Source of the DNA: Tenodera sinensis
Taxonomy: Eukaryota; Arthropoda; Insecta; Mantodea; Mantidae
Reading direction: 5' to 3'
Length of the DNA: 64,000 nt
NCBI GenBank assembly: GCA_030765045.1
Contig: CM060962.1
Coordinates: 164,330,899 to 164,394,898 of the forward strand
The notes beneath the pieces were generated by a model. The model worked only from the letters and a program-made list of their open reading frames with translations, had not been told where the DNA came from and searched no databases. This document shows positions 35,650-46,710 of the stretch, piece after piece (position 1 is the stretch's first letter; every line of letters begins with the position of its first letter). The position numbers were made by a program, and so were the translations under genes.

Positions 35650-36882
35650 GGGGACATTGAGGTACCAAAATGCCAAAAAATGTGATTTTTTGAAGAAATA
35701 TTATCTTCAGCTGTCCAAAATATGGTAATTAAATATTATGTATCATATCCACCTGGAAATTGGTGTATTTCAAATTTCTTAAGACGCTTGCAATGAGAAG
35801 TGTGTGTGGCAAATCTGTCAGATGGCAGTTCGCAGCTAAGGCTCATGTATTTGTGGTTTTTAGATTTTAGTGAGACATTTGCCTTTAAACTTTAGATGTT
35901 GGCTGCTCTTATTGCACAAGTGCTGCTATCGGCTGTCAAAAAAGCAAAAATAGAACAAAGGAATTGCGTTGTTTACAAAACAGCTTAAGTGTCCATGTCT
36001 GTAGTTGGTTTGTTGTATTACTCGTGTGTTTTTAGCAAGTGTAACGGGAAAAGTGTGCAGTGGAAACATAATTAAGAAAAAGAAAGCTGAGCAAGGTGGA
36101 GACATTCTACAACAGGCAGGTAAACATGAAGAATCCTATGGTGATAACTCTGCAACTGAAAGTGATCCATGTGCTCTCACGCGATGTACAGAGCCAGATT
36201 ACCTTCTTGTTTACAGTAGTTTTTAACAGTGTGATGTAGTGAGTGTAAAGAAGAATGTGTTATTGTGAATTTGAGAGAGTTCTGATGGTTTTTCTCTGAA
36301 GATTGTAGTGAAGTGTCAAGCCTGTGGATATTTGAAGAGCGATATTTCCTATAACTGTGTTCCAAAACTTTAAATTGCTTTTTCTCTATATAACAATTGT
36401 ATTTGTATTTTTTTTTTCAGTAAATACCTATTGGTGGATAAAGCTTAAGTTTTCAGGATACGTAGAATATAACTCGTTAAAAATGTGCATTGGTTTGTTG
36501 ATTACACTCATATATACTTGATGTTTTCCTTTGTAATTATCAGTAGTATTCCTTTCTATTCTGTTCTGAGTAGCAAAAAATTCATATTTCTAGTAAATAT
36601 TAATATTTTGGAAACCAAATCCACAATTTTATTGCATAGGCATAGAAAAACTAGCATACCTAATTTCAGGCCTCTTTTTTAATTCTGAACTGCAGAAAGT
36701 ATACCTTTTATTACTGTTCAATTCTTTCTGAAAACATAATAAATAATTTTAATTGCAAAACATTTAGTGTAGACCAATGAAAGTTATACCAACAATATAT
36801 CGTGGAAGGTGCAATTTAACCTAAAATGTCATTAATATTGGTTGATTAGGAAAGAAAGTCCATTTGGTAGCAGAGTGTTCCC
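35650..36882. mobile_element. TTAA-flanked DNA transposon, 1.23 kb
   Basis: TTAA at 35646-35649 and 36883-36886. Left end GGGGACATTGAGGTACCAAA and right end the reverse complement of GGGAACACTCTGCTACCAAA: imperfect terminal repeats with the same spacing. An open stretch near 36040-36226 (NIIKKKKAEQGGDILQQAGK) may be a remnant of its protein. Size matches the element at 18661-19919, but the sequence beyond the first GGGGA differs. Confidence 0.65.
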
Positions 36883-36906
36883 TTAATTCTGTGCTCGAAT
36901 TTTACA

Positions 36907-37522
36907 GCAGAGCTCTTTTATATATTCGTCGGCAAGCCGTACAGAACTGGGTTATCTGCTCAGATTCATTAAGTGCCCTTTAGAGACTACGGACGCTGTA
37001 CAATTACCATTCATTGGTACAGCGCAATGGCACTTGCGTCTCCTTTGTATGGATGCCTGGTCACGTAGACCTGCCAGGAAATGAGGCTGCTGATGCTGCA
37101 GCCAAAGCAGCAGTTTTAGCACCCAGATGTTTTAGCTCTTACGTTACTTCTGACGACTTTAGCGCTGTTTTACGTCGAGCCCTCCTCCCACGGTGGAGTG
37201 GTGACTGGCATGATGTTCAGGAAAACAAACTTAGGGAGGTGAAACCCCTCCCTGGCACCTGGAGGACTTCTTCGCGCGCCTGTCGTCGCGAGGAAGTTAT
37301 TTTAGCGAGATTACGTATCGGGCACTGCCGTTTTAGCCATGGTCACCTTTTATCTTCAGATGCTGCACCGCTCTGTTCTCATTATCGAGAGCCTTTGGCG
37401 GCGCGGCATGTTTTAATTGAGTAGTGCCAGTTTTTATCTCAGCTACGTGTGTCTGTGAGTCTGCCAGCTGCCCTTCCTGAGGTGCTGACAGACACTGTCA
37501 GTACAGTAGAGCGGTTATGTTA
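36907..37522 (+). pseudogene. Non-LTR (Jockey-like) retrotransposon 3' fragment: RNase H and C-terminal Cys/His region
   Basis: Frame reads ALLYIRRQAVQNWVICSDSL (RNase H with catalytic Asp), stop TAG at 36981, then CVSFVWMPGHVDLPGNEAAD (second conserved block), LARLRIGHCRFSHGHLL, and a CSHYREPLAARHVLIE ending where a stop (37422-37424) replaces the residue before the last Cys. The order and the GH-F-H-HLL motif are those of the RNase H tail of arthropod LINEs. 5'-truncated and dead. The 3' untranslated part probably runs to about 37750, just before mwh exon 3. Confidence 0.82.
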
Positions 37523-37821
37523 GCGGCATGGGCGGCCGTGTTTGAGTCGGTGATTTTAATTTTTGTTTTAATTGGTCGATTCGCCGTTGCTATGCTGTCG
37601 GTTTTATGTATATCCTTTGTGGGTCTTGGTCAATATTTTAGCTCTGCTTTTACAGTTACTGACACTCTTTCGGTGACTTTTTAACTGTTGCAACGTTTTA
37701 GACTGCCGGTGTAGTGCCTGCATCTTCCGTTTTAGCTTCGTTTGGGCGCTAATTACCACAGCTGTTGTGCGTCACTACTACTATCCCCTTAATTCTCATT
37801 GTTTTTCTGTTTGTTGAACAG

Positions 37822-38301
37822 ATTCTGCAGGAGGAGAAGAGCATACTACTGTCACTGGAGCAATGTTTGAAGGAGCGTTGCTGCGAGCTGGAGCAAGAAG
37901 TTGCAGCTTTGCGCAGCAAAGGCAAACAACACTCGACACCACCTTCACCAAAGACCAAGCAAGGCTCGGGTTCCACTCCAGCCGAGGACGAGGGCATCAG
38001 TTCCTCGGATCAAGACCAGTCTGACTCCGGAGGAGATATTGAACGTGAGCCTATGGTGTACGAGCTGTTTGCCGTCCAGAATGATACCATCCTTGTGGAC
38101 AGGCAGTGCATGCGTGAAACCAGCGTGGACGACGAAGGCAAGGTGGATGACGACGAGGAAGAGACAACGATTGACGAAGTGATTGAGGAACTCCGCAACA
38201 TTATCAACGACGCTGAGACTGAGGCATATGCCGCAGAAGCAGCCGAGAAGGCTGCCAAAGCCAAGAAGAAGCAAAAAGAATTAGAAGAAAAGAGAGAAGA
38301 G
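37822..38301 (+). CDS. mwh: mwh-like gene, exon 3 in window: coiled coil, acidic segment and Ala/Lys-rich helix
   Basis: 160 codons, phase 0 to phase 0, from GAACAG|ATT to GAAGAG|GTAATG. The order is: coiled coil continuing from the previous exon (LQEEKSILLSLEQCLKERC and a Leu-rich tail), a Ser/Pro/Asp-rich linker, a motif MVYELFAVQNDTILVDRQCM that looks structured and may be conserved, an acidic stretch (KVDDDEEETTIDEVIEEL), and a long Ala/Lys/Glu helix ending EKREE. GC content is clearly higher than in the surrounding introns. It follows a 22-kb intron and lies about 80 bases after a non-LTR retrotransposon fragment, so the acceptor tract TTTTTCTGTTTGTTGAACAG sits directly beside repeat DNA. 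Confidence 0.85.
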
Positions 38302-39865
38302 GTAATGGTTTTACGCTAAGACTGTGGAATTAAAAAACACTTATCTGAATTCATTTTCTCCTGCTACCATCCCTTTTCGTATCACAAATGGGCGATATTT
38401 ATGTGCCACTTTACAAGTGGTGCTGTTTTTATTGAAGAGATGTTTCATGCTTGAGCGATGTGGCTCTTATTTCTCTCAGGGCGTGGTAACGGATGGAATG
38501 AAAAATCACACGATGTTTCTTCACCACAATGTATTATTTTATTAACACATTTTCTCTATTTTACATTTAAATAAATCCTCTTAGCACCATTTTAGATTAC
38601 TTAAGTCTTTCCACTTTTTGAAAAAGTGGAACAAAAGCTTGATGAAAGTCTGGTAAATGTTCTACAATGTTCACACGCTACCTAAACACATCTTTTCACC
38701 TTGAATATACAGACGCTAGTAAAAAAGTCCAGCGTCACCTCACGTGATACTACCTTTCTCGTATACATCCGCGTATGCGTTCATCAAATAGTTCCCTCTT
38801 GTTAGGGAAGTGATCCCTAACCATTCTCCCTTCGCTTTCAATATTGAACACATATAATTCTTTTATTTATTTAATATACATTAAAATTAAATATGGAAAT
38901 ATTTATGATGTCTTTAAACAAACTTAATTGTTTGTAACAATGAACATTAGTAACACGTTTTCGTCACTTAACCAACTCATACCAATATCAAAAAACAAAT
39001 TACACTCTTAACATAAACGATTTTCTTTTGGGGTCTTTTAATATTCTGTCTCACAAGTAAGAGCACTTTTCAGTTTTAAATGCCTCAAATCAGCTCAGGT
39101 TTCCAGTTAGAACTCCTTTGAAAACATACTGTGTCAGTAATTATATAAATATCTTAAAGGCTCAGCAAAATATTCAGTGTAGATAATTATTATAACCTTC
39201 TCTACTACTTACTTATAATAAGCAGAGGAACATTCCACCTAAATTTTTCTGTATAGAGATTTCACTGGATGTTTTGACGTCTCTGAATCCAAACAAGAAG
39301 GCTTTTTAGAAAAACACACTTGTGTATATGTCTGTGCCTGGACAGTAGAACTCATTAAATATGAAACTTAAGTTACTGGGCAGTTCAAAGGAACTTACTG
39401 GCAAACCACTTCTCATTTCTTGTTCTGCACTTTGTCCTGGCTGTTAAATCCAAATTCATCCCTTCACTTTACTTTTGCATACAAGAAAATTAATTCTTTT
39501 AAAGTATCAAGCCAGTAACATGAATCATGAGTTACCTAAGTAGTTTTTTCAGATGGAAACTTTTATTCTATTTGAATTAAGATTATATCAATTACAACCT
39601 TTTTTAGCAATGATTGTAACAATTAAAACTTAAGAAAGTGCTGCTTATTATTATTATCATTAAATTGCCTAAATGTAACTTTAAAATATATGAGATGAAG
39701 CAATGCGTGTAGAACTTCTTTATTCTCACTCATTGCCAGTAATTTGAAGGTTATATTGCCATGAAACAATACGAGTAGAACTTCTTTATTCTCACTCATT
39801 GGCAGTAATTTGAAGGTTATATTGCCATTCCATTGTGAGTAATTTGTCTCTATTGTCCTCTACAG
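38302..39865 (+). other. Intron 3 of the mwh-like gene
   Basis: 1564 bases bounded by GTAATG and CTACAG. Mostly unique AT-rich sequence with a small palindrome (TTCCACTTTTTGAAAAAGTGG at about 38607) and a 66-bp tandem duplication near its 3' end. No transposon recognised. Confidence 0.75.
39695..39826. repeat. 66-bp tandem duplication beside the intron 3 acceptor
   Basis: Units 39695-39760 and 39761-39826 differ at only about four positions. They end 39 bases before the exon at 39866, so the branch point may lie in or next to the second copy. Confidence 0.92.
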
Positions 39866-40101
39866 ATGAAGAAACGAGCCCAAATGGAGTCATTGCAACA
39901 CAGAACACGTATATCAGAAGTGGAAATAGTGCCTTCTCGCTTGCTGCCACAGCCCCCACGTCGTTCAAGGCACATACTCCTGAGCAGCACTCGCTGCCAC
40001 CCTGATAACATCAGTAGCAGCAATGGCTTCTTCTGCCTGGAGGAAAGCCCTAGTGATGAGGAATCCTCTGATTCTCTTCTCAGTGCTACACGACATAAAA
40101 G
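39866..40101 (+). CDS. mwh: mwh-like gene, exon 4 in window: Ser/Arg-rich linker
   Basis: 236 bases (78 codons plus 2), from CTCTACAG|ATG to AAAAG|GTAAGA. The peptide begins MKKRAQMESLQHRTRISEVE, then PSRLLPQPPRRSRH, then a CLEESPSDEESSDSLL acidic-serine patch that would suit phosphorylation, ending ATRHKR. The opening ATG is internal to the frame and is not taken as a start. The incoming phase is 0 and the outgoing phase is 2, which matches the next exon exactly. No folded domain is recognisable. Confidence 0.78.
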
Positions 40102-41002
40102 GTAAGATACCTTTACATACATGAGGTGCACAACTGCCCTCTGAAAAACATCTAAGTGATCACAACAGGTAATGTCTGATAAGCATCAATGAGCAGGCAG
40201 TGGTTTATTATACTTACATATGTAATAATATATGATTTTCAAATCATCAATAAACTCAAGAGTCATGAAGTAATGAGGAAATTCATTAGAGAAAATGCAT
40301 TAAGAGATGCATTTGCCAGATATCTTTCATGAATAAAATGCAGTGATTTAGCCAAAAATCATGATTATTAAAATAAAATCATAAAATGTTTATATTTACT
40401 TGGAATCTAAATAACATTGTTTGCAAACAAAGCAGAATCTTGTGATCATACTTTTTTTAATGAATACAGCTTGATCATTTAAATATTATTTACCACCAAC
40501 CATCGTGGGAAACTAGAAATAGGTATGCAATATTATAAGGATGCAACAATAATCAACATTATAGGCTATGCATTTATAGATGTAAACAGCAGTTTCAATT
40601 GTTTTATAACTGAGTCAGTGCAAACTGATACTCTATCCTGTTAAGAATATTAAAAATGGTGGAGCTATATTTATCATATAAGGAAGAAGTGGCAAAGAGA
40701 TTTTAGTAACCCTTGAGTGAATCACCATTATGATTGATTGAAAAACATTATTCAAAGATGATTTGGGCATTATCTCCCATTTGGGGTCATGAATAAAGCA
40801 GTTAATAAATAAGGAAGATAATGTATTATCATGTACCTCATTCAATCTACTATTAATCAAGAGCTATCACTTTGTACAATGACTGATTTCCTGCATGGAC
40901 ATGAGGGAGAAAAGAGCTTTTTGGACAGTAAAGCTTAAAGTCACTATAAACATTGAAGAACCTTACTCTAAACTACAAGGTTTGACAAACAAGATATAAT
41001 TA

Positions 41003-41200
41003 TTATTTATTTATTCCAACAAACATATTGCTGGTGTTTTTAAACACACAAGCCTTGTGTGGGCAATGTTTGAGAGGTCAATGTCACACTAGCAAGTTGT
41101 CATTGGTTAGCACAGCCAAGCATGAAGCAGAAGGTCTGTGGTTCAAATCCCTACTGTGGCATTGAATTTTTCAGTTCTGATTCTTCCTCTCAAGATATGA
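41003..41200 (+). mobile_element. Fam-B SINE (hairpin head plus tRNA-like module)
   Basis: TTTATTCCAACAAACATATT, GCTGGTGTTTTTAAACACAC, then a tRNA-like part with GGTCTGTGGTTCAAATCCC and TTGAATTTTTCAGTTCTGAT. Same modules as 5885-6215. 40102-41000 and 41200-41885 (intron 4) have nothing else recognised. Confidence 0.65.
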
Positions 41201-41884
41201 TTATCTTGGCTTATGAATATTGATACTAGATACAACATTTCCTACTTCTCCAATAATAATAACCAGTGAATTAAAAGATATCTGAGAAACAGTCTGAGTC
41301 AATCATCTTATTAATTTATAACATCCTGAGCTTTAAAATGACAATAATGAACAAACATTCTCTTATGGACAAAATGTGGTTTTGCTCTCGCATATTGCAA
41401 AGCATGCTTCACTCAAAAGTGCAGGATTATTTATTCCACTTGACATATACAAAGTGATATAAATAGTTGCAGCCCAGTTCTTTCATAGCAAGGAATTTAA
41501 ATTTCCAGATATTGCCTGAGCATTTATCCTGGAGGAAGTGACTAAACACTATACCTCTCCGACCACTAAAATTCTAAAATAAAAGTACCAAAATATGAAA
41601 TTGTAACTGTCACATCAGTTTGTTGTCCTCTAGGGTTAAGTATTATTTGGGATATACAGGAATAGCACTGGTTTGGTGGCACTGTTCTCCTGTTTACATT
41701 GTAGTAGCCTGCACTCGCTATACACTACAGTTAGTACCTTGACAGCAAGTAAACAATGCTAAAGATATATGTCCAAAATTTTTCTCAAAGGAAAATGTTG
41801 ATTATTTATGCTCAAGCTATGCTCATTTGCATACATCATAATTACACATTGAATAACTGCATACCTATTACTCTCTCTCCTATG

Positions 41885-42735
41885 TATAGTAAGTAGGGGA
41901 AGTATTGTATTTGATCCAAAAATTCAATGTTGAGATTTCACCAGAAATGTATGTTTTGAGGTCCCTGAATAAAAAAAAAAAAGCATTTTTAGAAAAAACT
42001 CTGTGTACATGTGAACAGCATAATTAAAAATGAAGTTGTTTAAAAATCAAAGTTAATATTTCAATTTAATATCTTTCAAGGATATGACATGATGAGTTTG
42101 AAGAAAATTCCTCCACCCTAAACTACCCTTTACATGGAAAATTTTTCAAAAATTTTGATTTCCTCAAAAATGGCTCTAATATTTTTATTAAAATGCCACA
42201 TGCTTAAGATATTTTTATGACAAATGAAATGTATATTTTCAATTCTCTGGCTATAGCCCATGTAGTCCTGTTTACTCTTGATGACTTTTGCATAACTGGT
42301 AAACTGTAAGAGATAGACTAAATCTTATTATACAAAAAAGTAGATCTTCTTAAAACACACAATTTATGTACAAACACATGTTTTGTGGAGTGAAGCATTT
42401 GGGAGATATTCCATGTTATTTGTGTGAGTTTTACAATACCCTTAAACGTTTCTCAAATGGAAGGTCATTATTCACCTTTTAATATCTTGGCTGTGCAAAC
42501 AGAACAGAATTTCAAAGCCTTCATATAGTGATCAGCTTTAAAAGATTTGACTATCATTCAAAGCCTACTGTGTTCCCATATTCCCCTTGCACCTTCAAGT
42601 AAATATGCAATGAGGTAATTTCTGCAAATGTTTATCTCAACTAACATGAAGAAGATAGAGGAATAAGAGTTTGTAAGAAGAGTTAGTACAAGAGTAGAGA
42701 AAGTCATGTGAGTGCAACACACCATATTTTCTACC
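41885..42735 (-). repeat. Fam-A repeat, reverse, full length
   Basis: Complete set of blocks in reverse, from GTAAGTAGGGGAAGTATTGT to GTAGAGAAAGTCATGTGAGT and GCAACACAC. The internal tract is only GTGTACATGTG, i.e. unexpanded. Confidence 0.82.
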
Positions 42736-42904
42736 TAGCATTCATTTATCAATGGCCTGTTTGAAAAAATAAGAGCCAGCCAGTCTCCAAGGTTTTAACA
42801 TCAATTAAATTGCAGATTGCTGCAAACTCTTGCACTAATGCCAAAGGTGCTTAAAACACAGCTGATTATAAAACTTCTTAGCAAGTTGTACTTATTGGAA
42901 CACA

Positions 42905-43365
42905 CTATAATATCTGAGGTGTTGCACTCACATTACTTCCTCTACTCACTCTTGTACAAATTATTCTTACAAACATTTATTCTTCTATCTACCTCGTGCA
43001 AATTGAGATTAACATGTGCTGAAATTGCTTTACTGTATATTTTCTTGTAGGTACAACAGGATTAAGGGAATAAAGTAGACTTTAGGCAATAGTCAAATCT
43101 TTAAGAGCAGATCACTGTGTAATGGCTTTGAAATTCGATTCTCTTTCTATAGCCAAGAGAAAAGCAATTTACAACTTCCGATTTGAGAAAGGTATAATAC
43201 TAGAAAATTCAAACCAATGACAAGGAATATCTCAGAAATTGTTAACTCCATAAGAAAAAGGCATTTCACATAAATTGTGTGGTTTAATGAGATCCACATT
43301 TTTTGTACAATTTCAAGATATAATTTTCATTTTTTTATGAAAATGCTGCCTGCTAGCAGATTATA
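42905..43365 (+). repeat. Fam-A repeat, 5' half
   Basis: Starts AGGTGTTGCACTCACATTAC and runs to the AGATCCACATTTTTTGTACA block, then stops at the edge of the MITE at 43366. It faces the reverse copy at 41885-42735, forming an inverted pair in intron 4. Confidence 0.78.
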
Positions 43366-44050
43366 CAGGATGGAAGGGAAGTCATTACATTCCTTCTAAT
43401 ATGTGCTTCATAGAAGCATTATAAACAAAAAAGTATAATGCCATATTGTTTTTTGATCAGCCGATTTCGAAAAAATAAATGGTTTTTGATCCAACTTTGA
43501 TGCGTAATTCCATAGGAATGTACGAAGATAAGAGTTTGTTACTTGTAAGATACGTAGATTAATTTATTTCTGACATAGCTTTGGTAGTAATTATGTGACA
43601 TCACGCAGGGTTTCGAAATAATTAATCACTTAAAAGACATGAAGGAATACTCCAATCAGCTTTTTCATATGAGCAGAAGTCGACAATGTTGTGTTGAGAT
43701 TGGTCAGAGAATTGACCTGGTTTGTGGGTGTAAACTGGTCTGGCACTTTCACTTTCGCTTTAATGTTTTGAGAGCTAATACTTGTGATTGGCCTACTCTC
43801 GCACAGTAGACACAGAAGGACAAGGCAGGGTATTTGTTTGTGTTCTCAAGGAGCACTGTTACTGTGTTTATGTACTGAGCTAGGGAAAGTGATGCCCACA
43901 CAATCTGCAGTGTTGCCAGCTTGTTTCCGACAAAATTAAAATATCTCCATAGGAAATGGTCAGAGACAAAAACATAAGATACAAAATGTGTTCTAAATAT
44001 CGAGATCTACCACTGGTTTAAATTAATGTAGTGACTTCCCTTCCACCCAG
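43366..44050. mobile_element. TA-flanked MITE (mariner-like ends), 685 bp
   Basis: Left TATA|CAGGATGGAAGGGAAGTCAT; right end reverse complement of CTGGGTGGAAGGGAAGTCAC, followed by TATA. Inverted repeats about 28 bp with a few mismatches. The CAGGRTGGAAGG start resembles the element at 9233-10128, so they may share a transposase. The right end is about 108 bases before the last mwh exon. Confidence 0.75.
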
Positions 44051-44158
44051 TATACACCTAGATTTTGCAACGTTTATACAGGTTTCTGTAAATACTTTCA
44101 CTAAGAGCAAATTATTGCACAACTGTTGTTTAGAATAAATTTACCATTTATGTTTCAG

Positions 44159-45065
44159 GTACTCAGCTCCAAATAACAAAGTCATTTCTGCAAAACACCA
44201 AAATAATACCAACAAGAAGCAATTGAATATTGAAGAGAGTAATAAGAAAAATCATATCAACAGTGGTGGTACAACAACAGTGCTCATAAAACGGGCTGAG
44301 TCTTTTCATCACGTCAACCAGCATCAGCAAACAGGGAGATCTGGCAAACCTGTAAGGCGACAAGAATCATCACATTACAACCCAACAGGCTCTCATTGTC
44401 ATCGATCGTGCTCATCAAGAGAAAGTGACTTTCCAGAGGAGAGACCCATATCAAGGCAGCAACGCTGTGGAAGTTTTGATGGTCTGTTTTATGTGACAGA
44501 TGTAGCCACCTCAACCTCTCCTGTTCAGCAACAACCACCACAGCAACAACAGCAACAAAGTACAGTACCTCAACAGCAGTCAACATCAAAACGTTCACCT
44601 CAACTGAAGAAGCTAAAATCAAAAAGTTTGGACAGAATTGATGAGGGTTTAGATTCCATGGTGGATATTGTAATGACATCATCTTCTACAACTGCAAGGC
44701 AGGAGGACTGGAGTTTAGAATGGGGTCCAAGTTATCTTGAATCACGTTCTCGTAGGAGTATTGCAGATGCAGCACATGCTTACAGCACTCCACCACCTGT
44801 TGTGATAGTACCTCGCTCACAGCCAGCATCTATCTCCTCATACTGCAGACAACGGTGTCCACCTGATGGTGCAAGTCATCCCCTGTTTGAGCATGCCCAG
44901 CAGCATCGCAGTAAGTCTTTTCTTGTGAAGCGTGGTCACACTAATGCTGGACTGTATTCTGGTATTCATCACATATCTTCAAGACCACCTACATTGAGCC
45001 CTGTTCGTCTTATGTCTGCGTCAAACAATGGCAAAGTTACAGATCTGCCTTCAGGCCTGTATTAG
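44159..45065 (+). CDS. mwh: mwh-like gene, last exon: Ser/Gln-rich C-terminal tail and stop
   Basis: Starts after TATGTTTCAG; the split codon AG|G restores Arg and the frame stays open for 301 codons to TAG at 45063-45065. The tail is low complexity: Asn/Lys-rich start, Ser/His/Arg middle, a Gln run (PQQQQQQSTVPQQQ) at about 44535-44580, then a motif KSKSLDRIDEGLDSMVDIV that looks like a short conserved helix or phospho-site, and a Ser/Pro tail ending SGLY. No FH1 polyproline or FH2 region appears, so the protein ends as an FH3-only product. A strong internal donor (CGCA|GTAAGT at 44911) could give an alternative product; see the findings. About 683 codons lie in the window, so with an upstream GBD of about 150 residues the total is close to what I recall for fly Mwh (about 836 residues). 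Confidence 0.8.
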
Positions 45066-45104
45066 AACTTTTTGCTTAATTGTCTCACTTGAGGGCTCAA
45101 TTCA

Positions 45105-45243
45105 AAAAATCTGATGTTGCACTCACATGACTTTCTCTGTTCTTGTACAAATTATGCTTATTCCCCTATCTACTTCATGTTAATCGAGATAAACATTTGC
45201 AGATATTGTCTTATTGGTAATTTTCTTGTAGGTGCAAGGAAGT
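45105..45243 (+). repeat. Fam-A 5' fragment in the putative 3' UTR
   Basis: TGATGTTGCACTCACATGAC through TTCTTGTAGGTGCAAGGA, then breaks off. It begins 40 bases after the mwh stop codon. Confidence 0.78.
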
Positions 45244-45322
45244 GGCATAGAGCGCATTTGGAACATGCGTAATATCTATGGTCTCTAGTGGTATGACCAT
45301 CGTCACCACCAACCATCACCTT

Positions 45323-45323
<1 letters not shown>

Positions 45324-45417
<94 letters not shown>

Positions 45418-45471
45418 TTACTACTTCTGCTGCTACTACTACTACTGCTGCTACTACTACTACTGCTGCTG

Positions 45472-45543
<72 letters not shown>

Positions 45544-45618
45544 TTACTACTTCTGCTGCTGCTACTACTACTACTGCTGCTACTATTACTACAGCTGCTG
45601 CTTCTGCTACTACTACTA
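45324..45618. repeat. (CTA)n triplet tract with TTC/TGC interruptions
   Basis: About 95 triplets, mostly CTA, with ATT, TTC and TGC variants clustered at 45417-45470 and 45540-45605. Flanked by CAC/ACC-rich ends. It lies about 260 bases after the mwh stop. Open frames over it are artefacts of the missing stop codons. Confidence 0.95.
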
Positions 45619-46544
45619 ATCACCATCACTACCACCACCATTACCACCATCACCATCACTTGCTTCTCATCTTACAGCAAAATATTTTGATATCAGCATC
45701 ATTGAATTGGTTGCTTTTGTACTGTATCTTATTTGGGGGGGGGGCAGAGGACTAGTTAGAGAAATAAAGGCTTAAGTGGTCATTAAATATGTATCTATTT
45801 AATAGATCTTGGCTTGCATGAGGAATCATTTCATTATTTTCAATTTTTTTCCACTGTGCTACTGTTTGAAAACTCTTTCTTTACCTATGAGTAATTATTT
45901 AGTAGTATGTTGCTGACAGTATTATATTTTCAAATACATCATTAAAATAATTATAGATTTCTTTTGTTTTTCATTTAAATTTGCCATCAGACTATCGTCT
46001 TTTTTGACTAAGTTTACCAAGAACTTCAATAACATTCCTTTGGTGATTTGTTAACAAAACGTGTTATTCATACTCTTTTACAACCTCAGTCTGTACAATT
46101 CCAAAAACAGGTTTGGACACAACTAAAAAAAATTAGAGATAGTTTACCTCTATTTATACTATTAAAATATGCATATGGATATGTGTTTAACAAAGCATAT
46201 TTGCAAAGGTTACATTTCATTCTTTTATTTACTTTGAATGAAACAAAAGGACCATCTTATTTTAAACTCCATAAGTAGTCAGAATTTAAAATCTCATATA
46301 TCTTGGTCATGTTTCTGAATGTCATAGTAGATATTCCTCTAAAATGTCACTGGAAAGCCTCATCTGTCCATATCTTGCTAAATGTAATGATAAGAACACT
46401 TTCACAATAACATTGTTTACTTTAATGCTGGAGATTATTTTACGAACATTGTTATGTCTAGCTTATACAATATACAACAAGGTCTGTTTTTAATACTATA
46501 CAGTTTTTCATTTTAGGCAGTTTCGTGGATTGTAATTATTAATT

Positions 46545-46710
46545 TATGCCAAAAAACTTACTTACTGCTGGTGTTTTTAAACACACACACTGTGTGTGGG
46601 CAACGTTTAAGAGGTGGAATCAGGACTGAAAAATTCAGTGCTATAGCCGGGATTTGAACTACGGATCTTCCACTTATCGAGCAGCTGTTCTAACCACTAA
46701 GTTACCATGG
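46545..46710. mobile_element. Fam-B SINE with the tRNA-like module inverted
   Basis: TTTATGCCAAAAAACTTACT, GCTGGTGTTTTTAAACACAC, then GTGCTATAGCCGGGATTTGA and TCTAACCACTAAGTTACCAT, which is the reverse complement of a tRNA-like head. 45790-46540 has no recognised feature. Confidence 0.55.

Larger units (their letters stand above)
45066..45790 (+). promoter_or_regulatory. Putative 3' UTR and polyadenylation region of the mwh-like gene
   Basis: After the TAG stop come a short unique piece, a partial Fam-A repeat (45105-45243), a long CTA triplet tract (45324-45618) and then the first AATAAA (45763-45768). No canonical AATAAA occurs between the stop and that site, so the mature UTR probably includes the triplet tract. 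The cleavage site and UTR length are inference. Confidence 0.4.

Noticed and set aside
45278..45659. Poly-Tyr and poly-Ser open frames
   Set aside because: Both strands are open because the CTA triplet array has no stops; it lies after the mwh stop codon.
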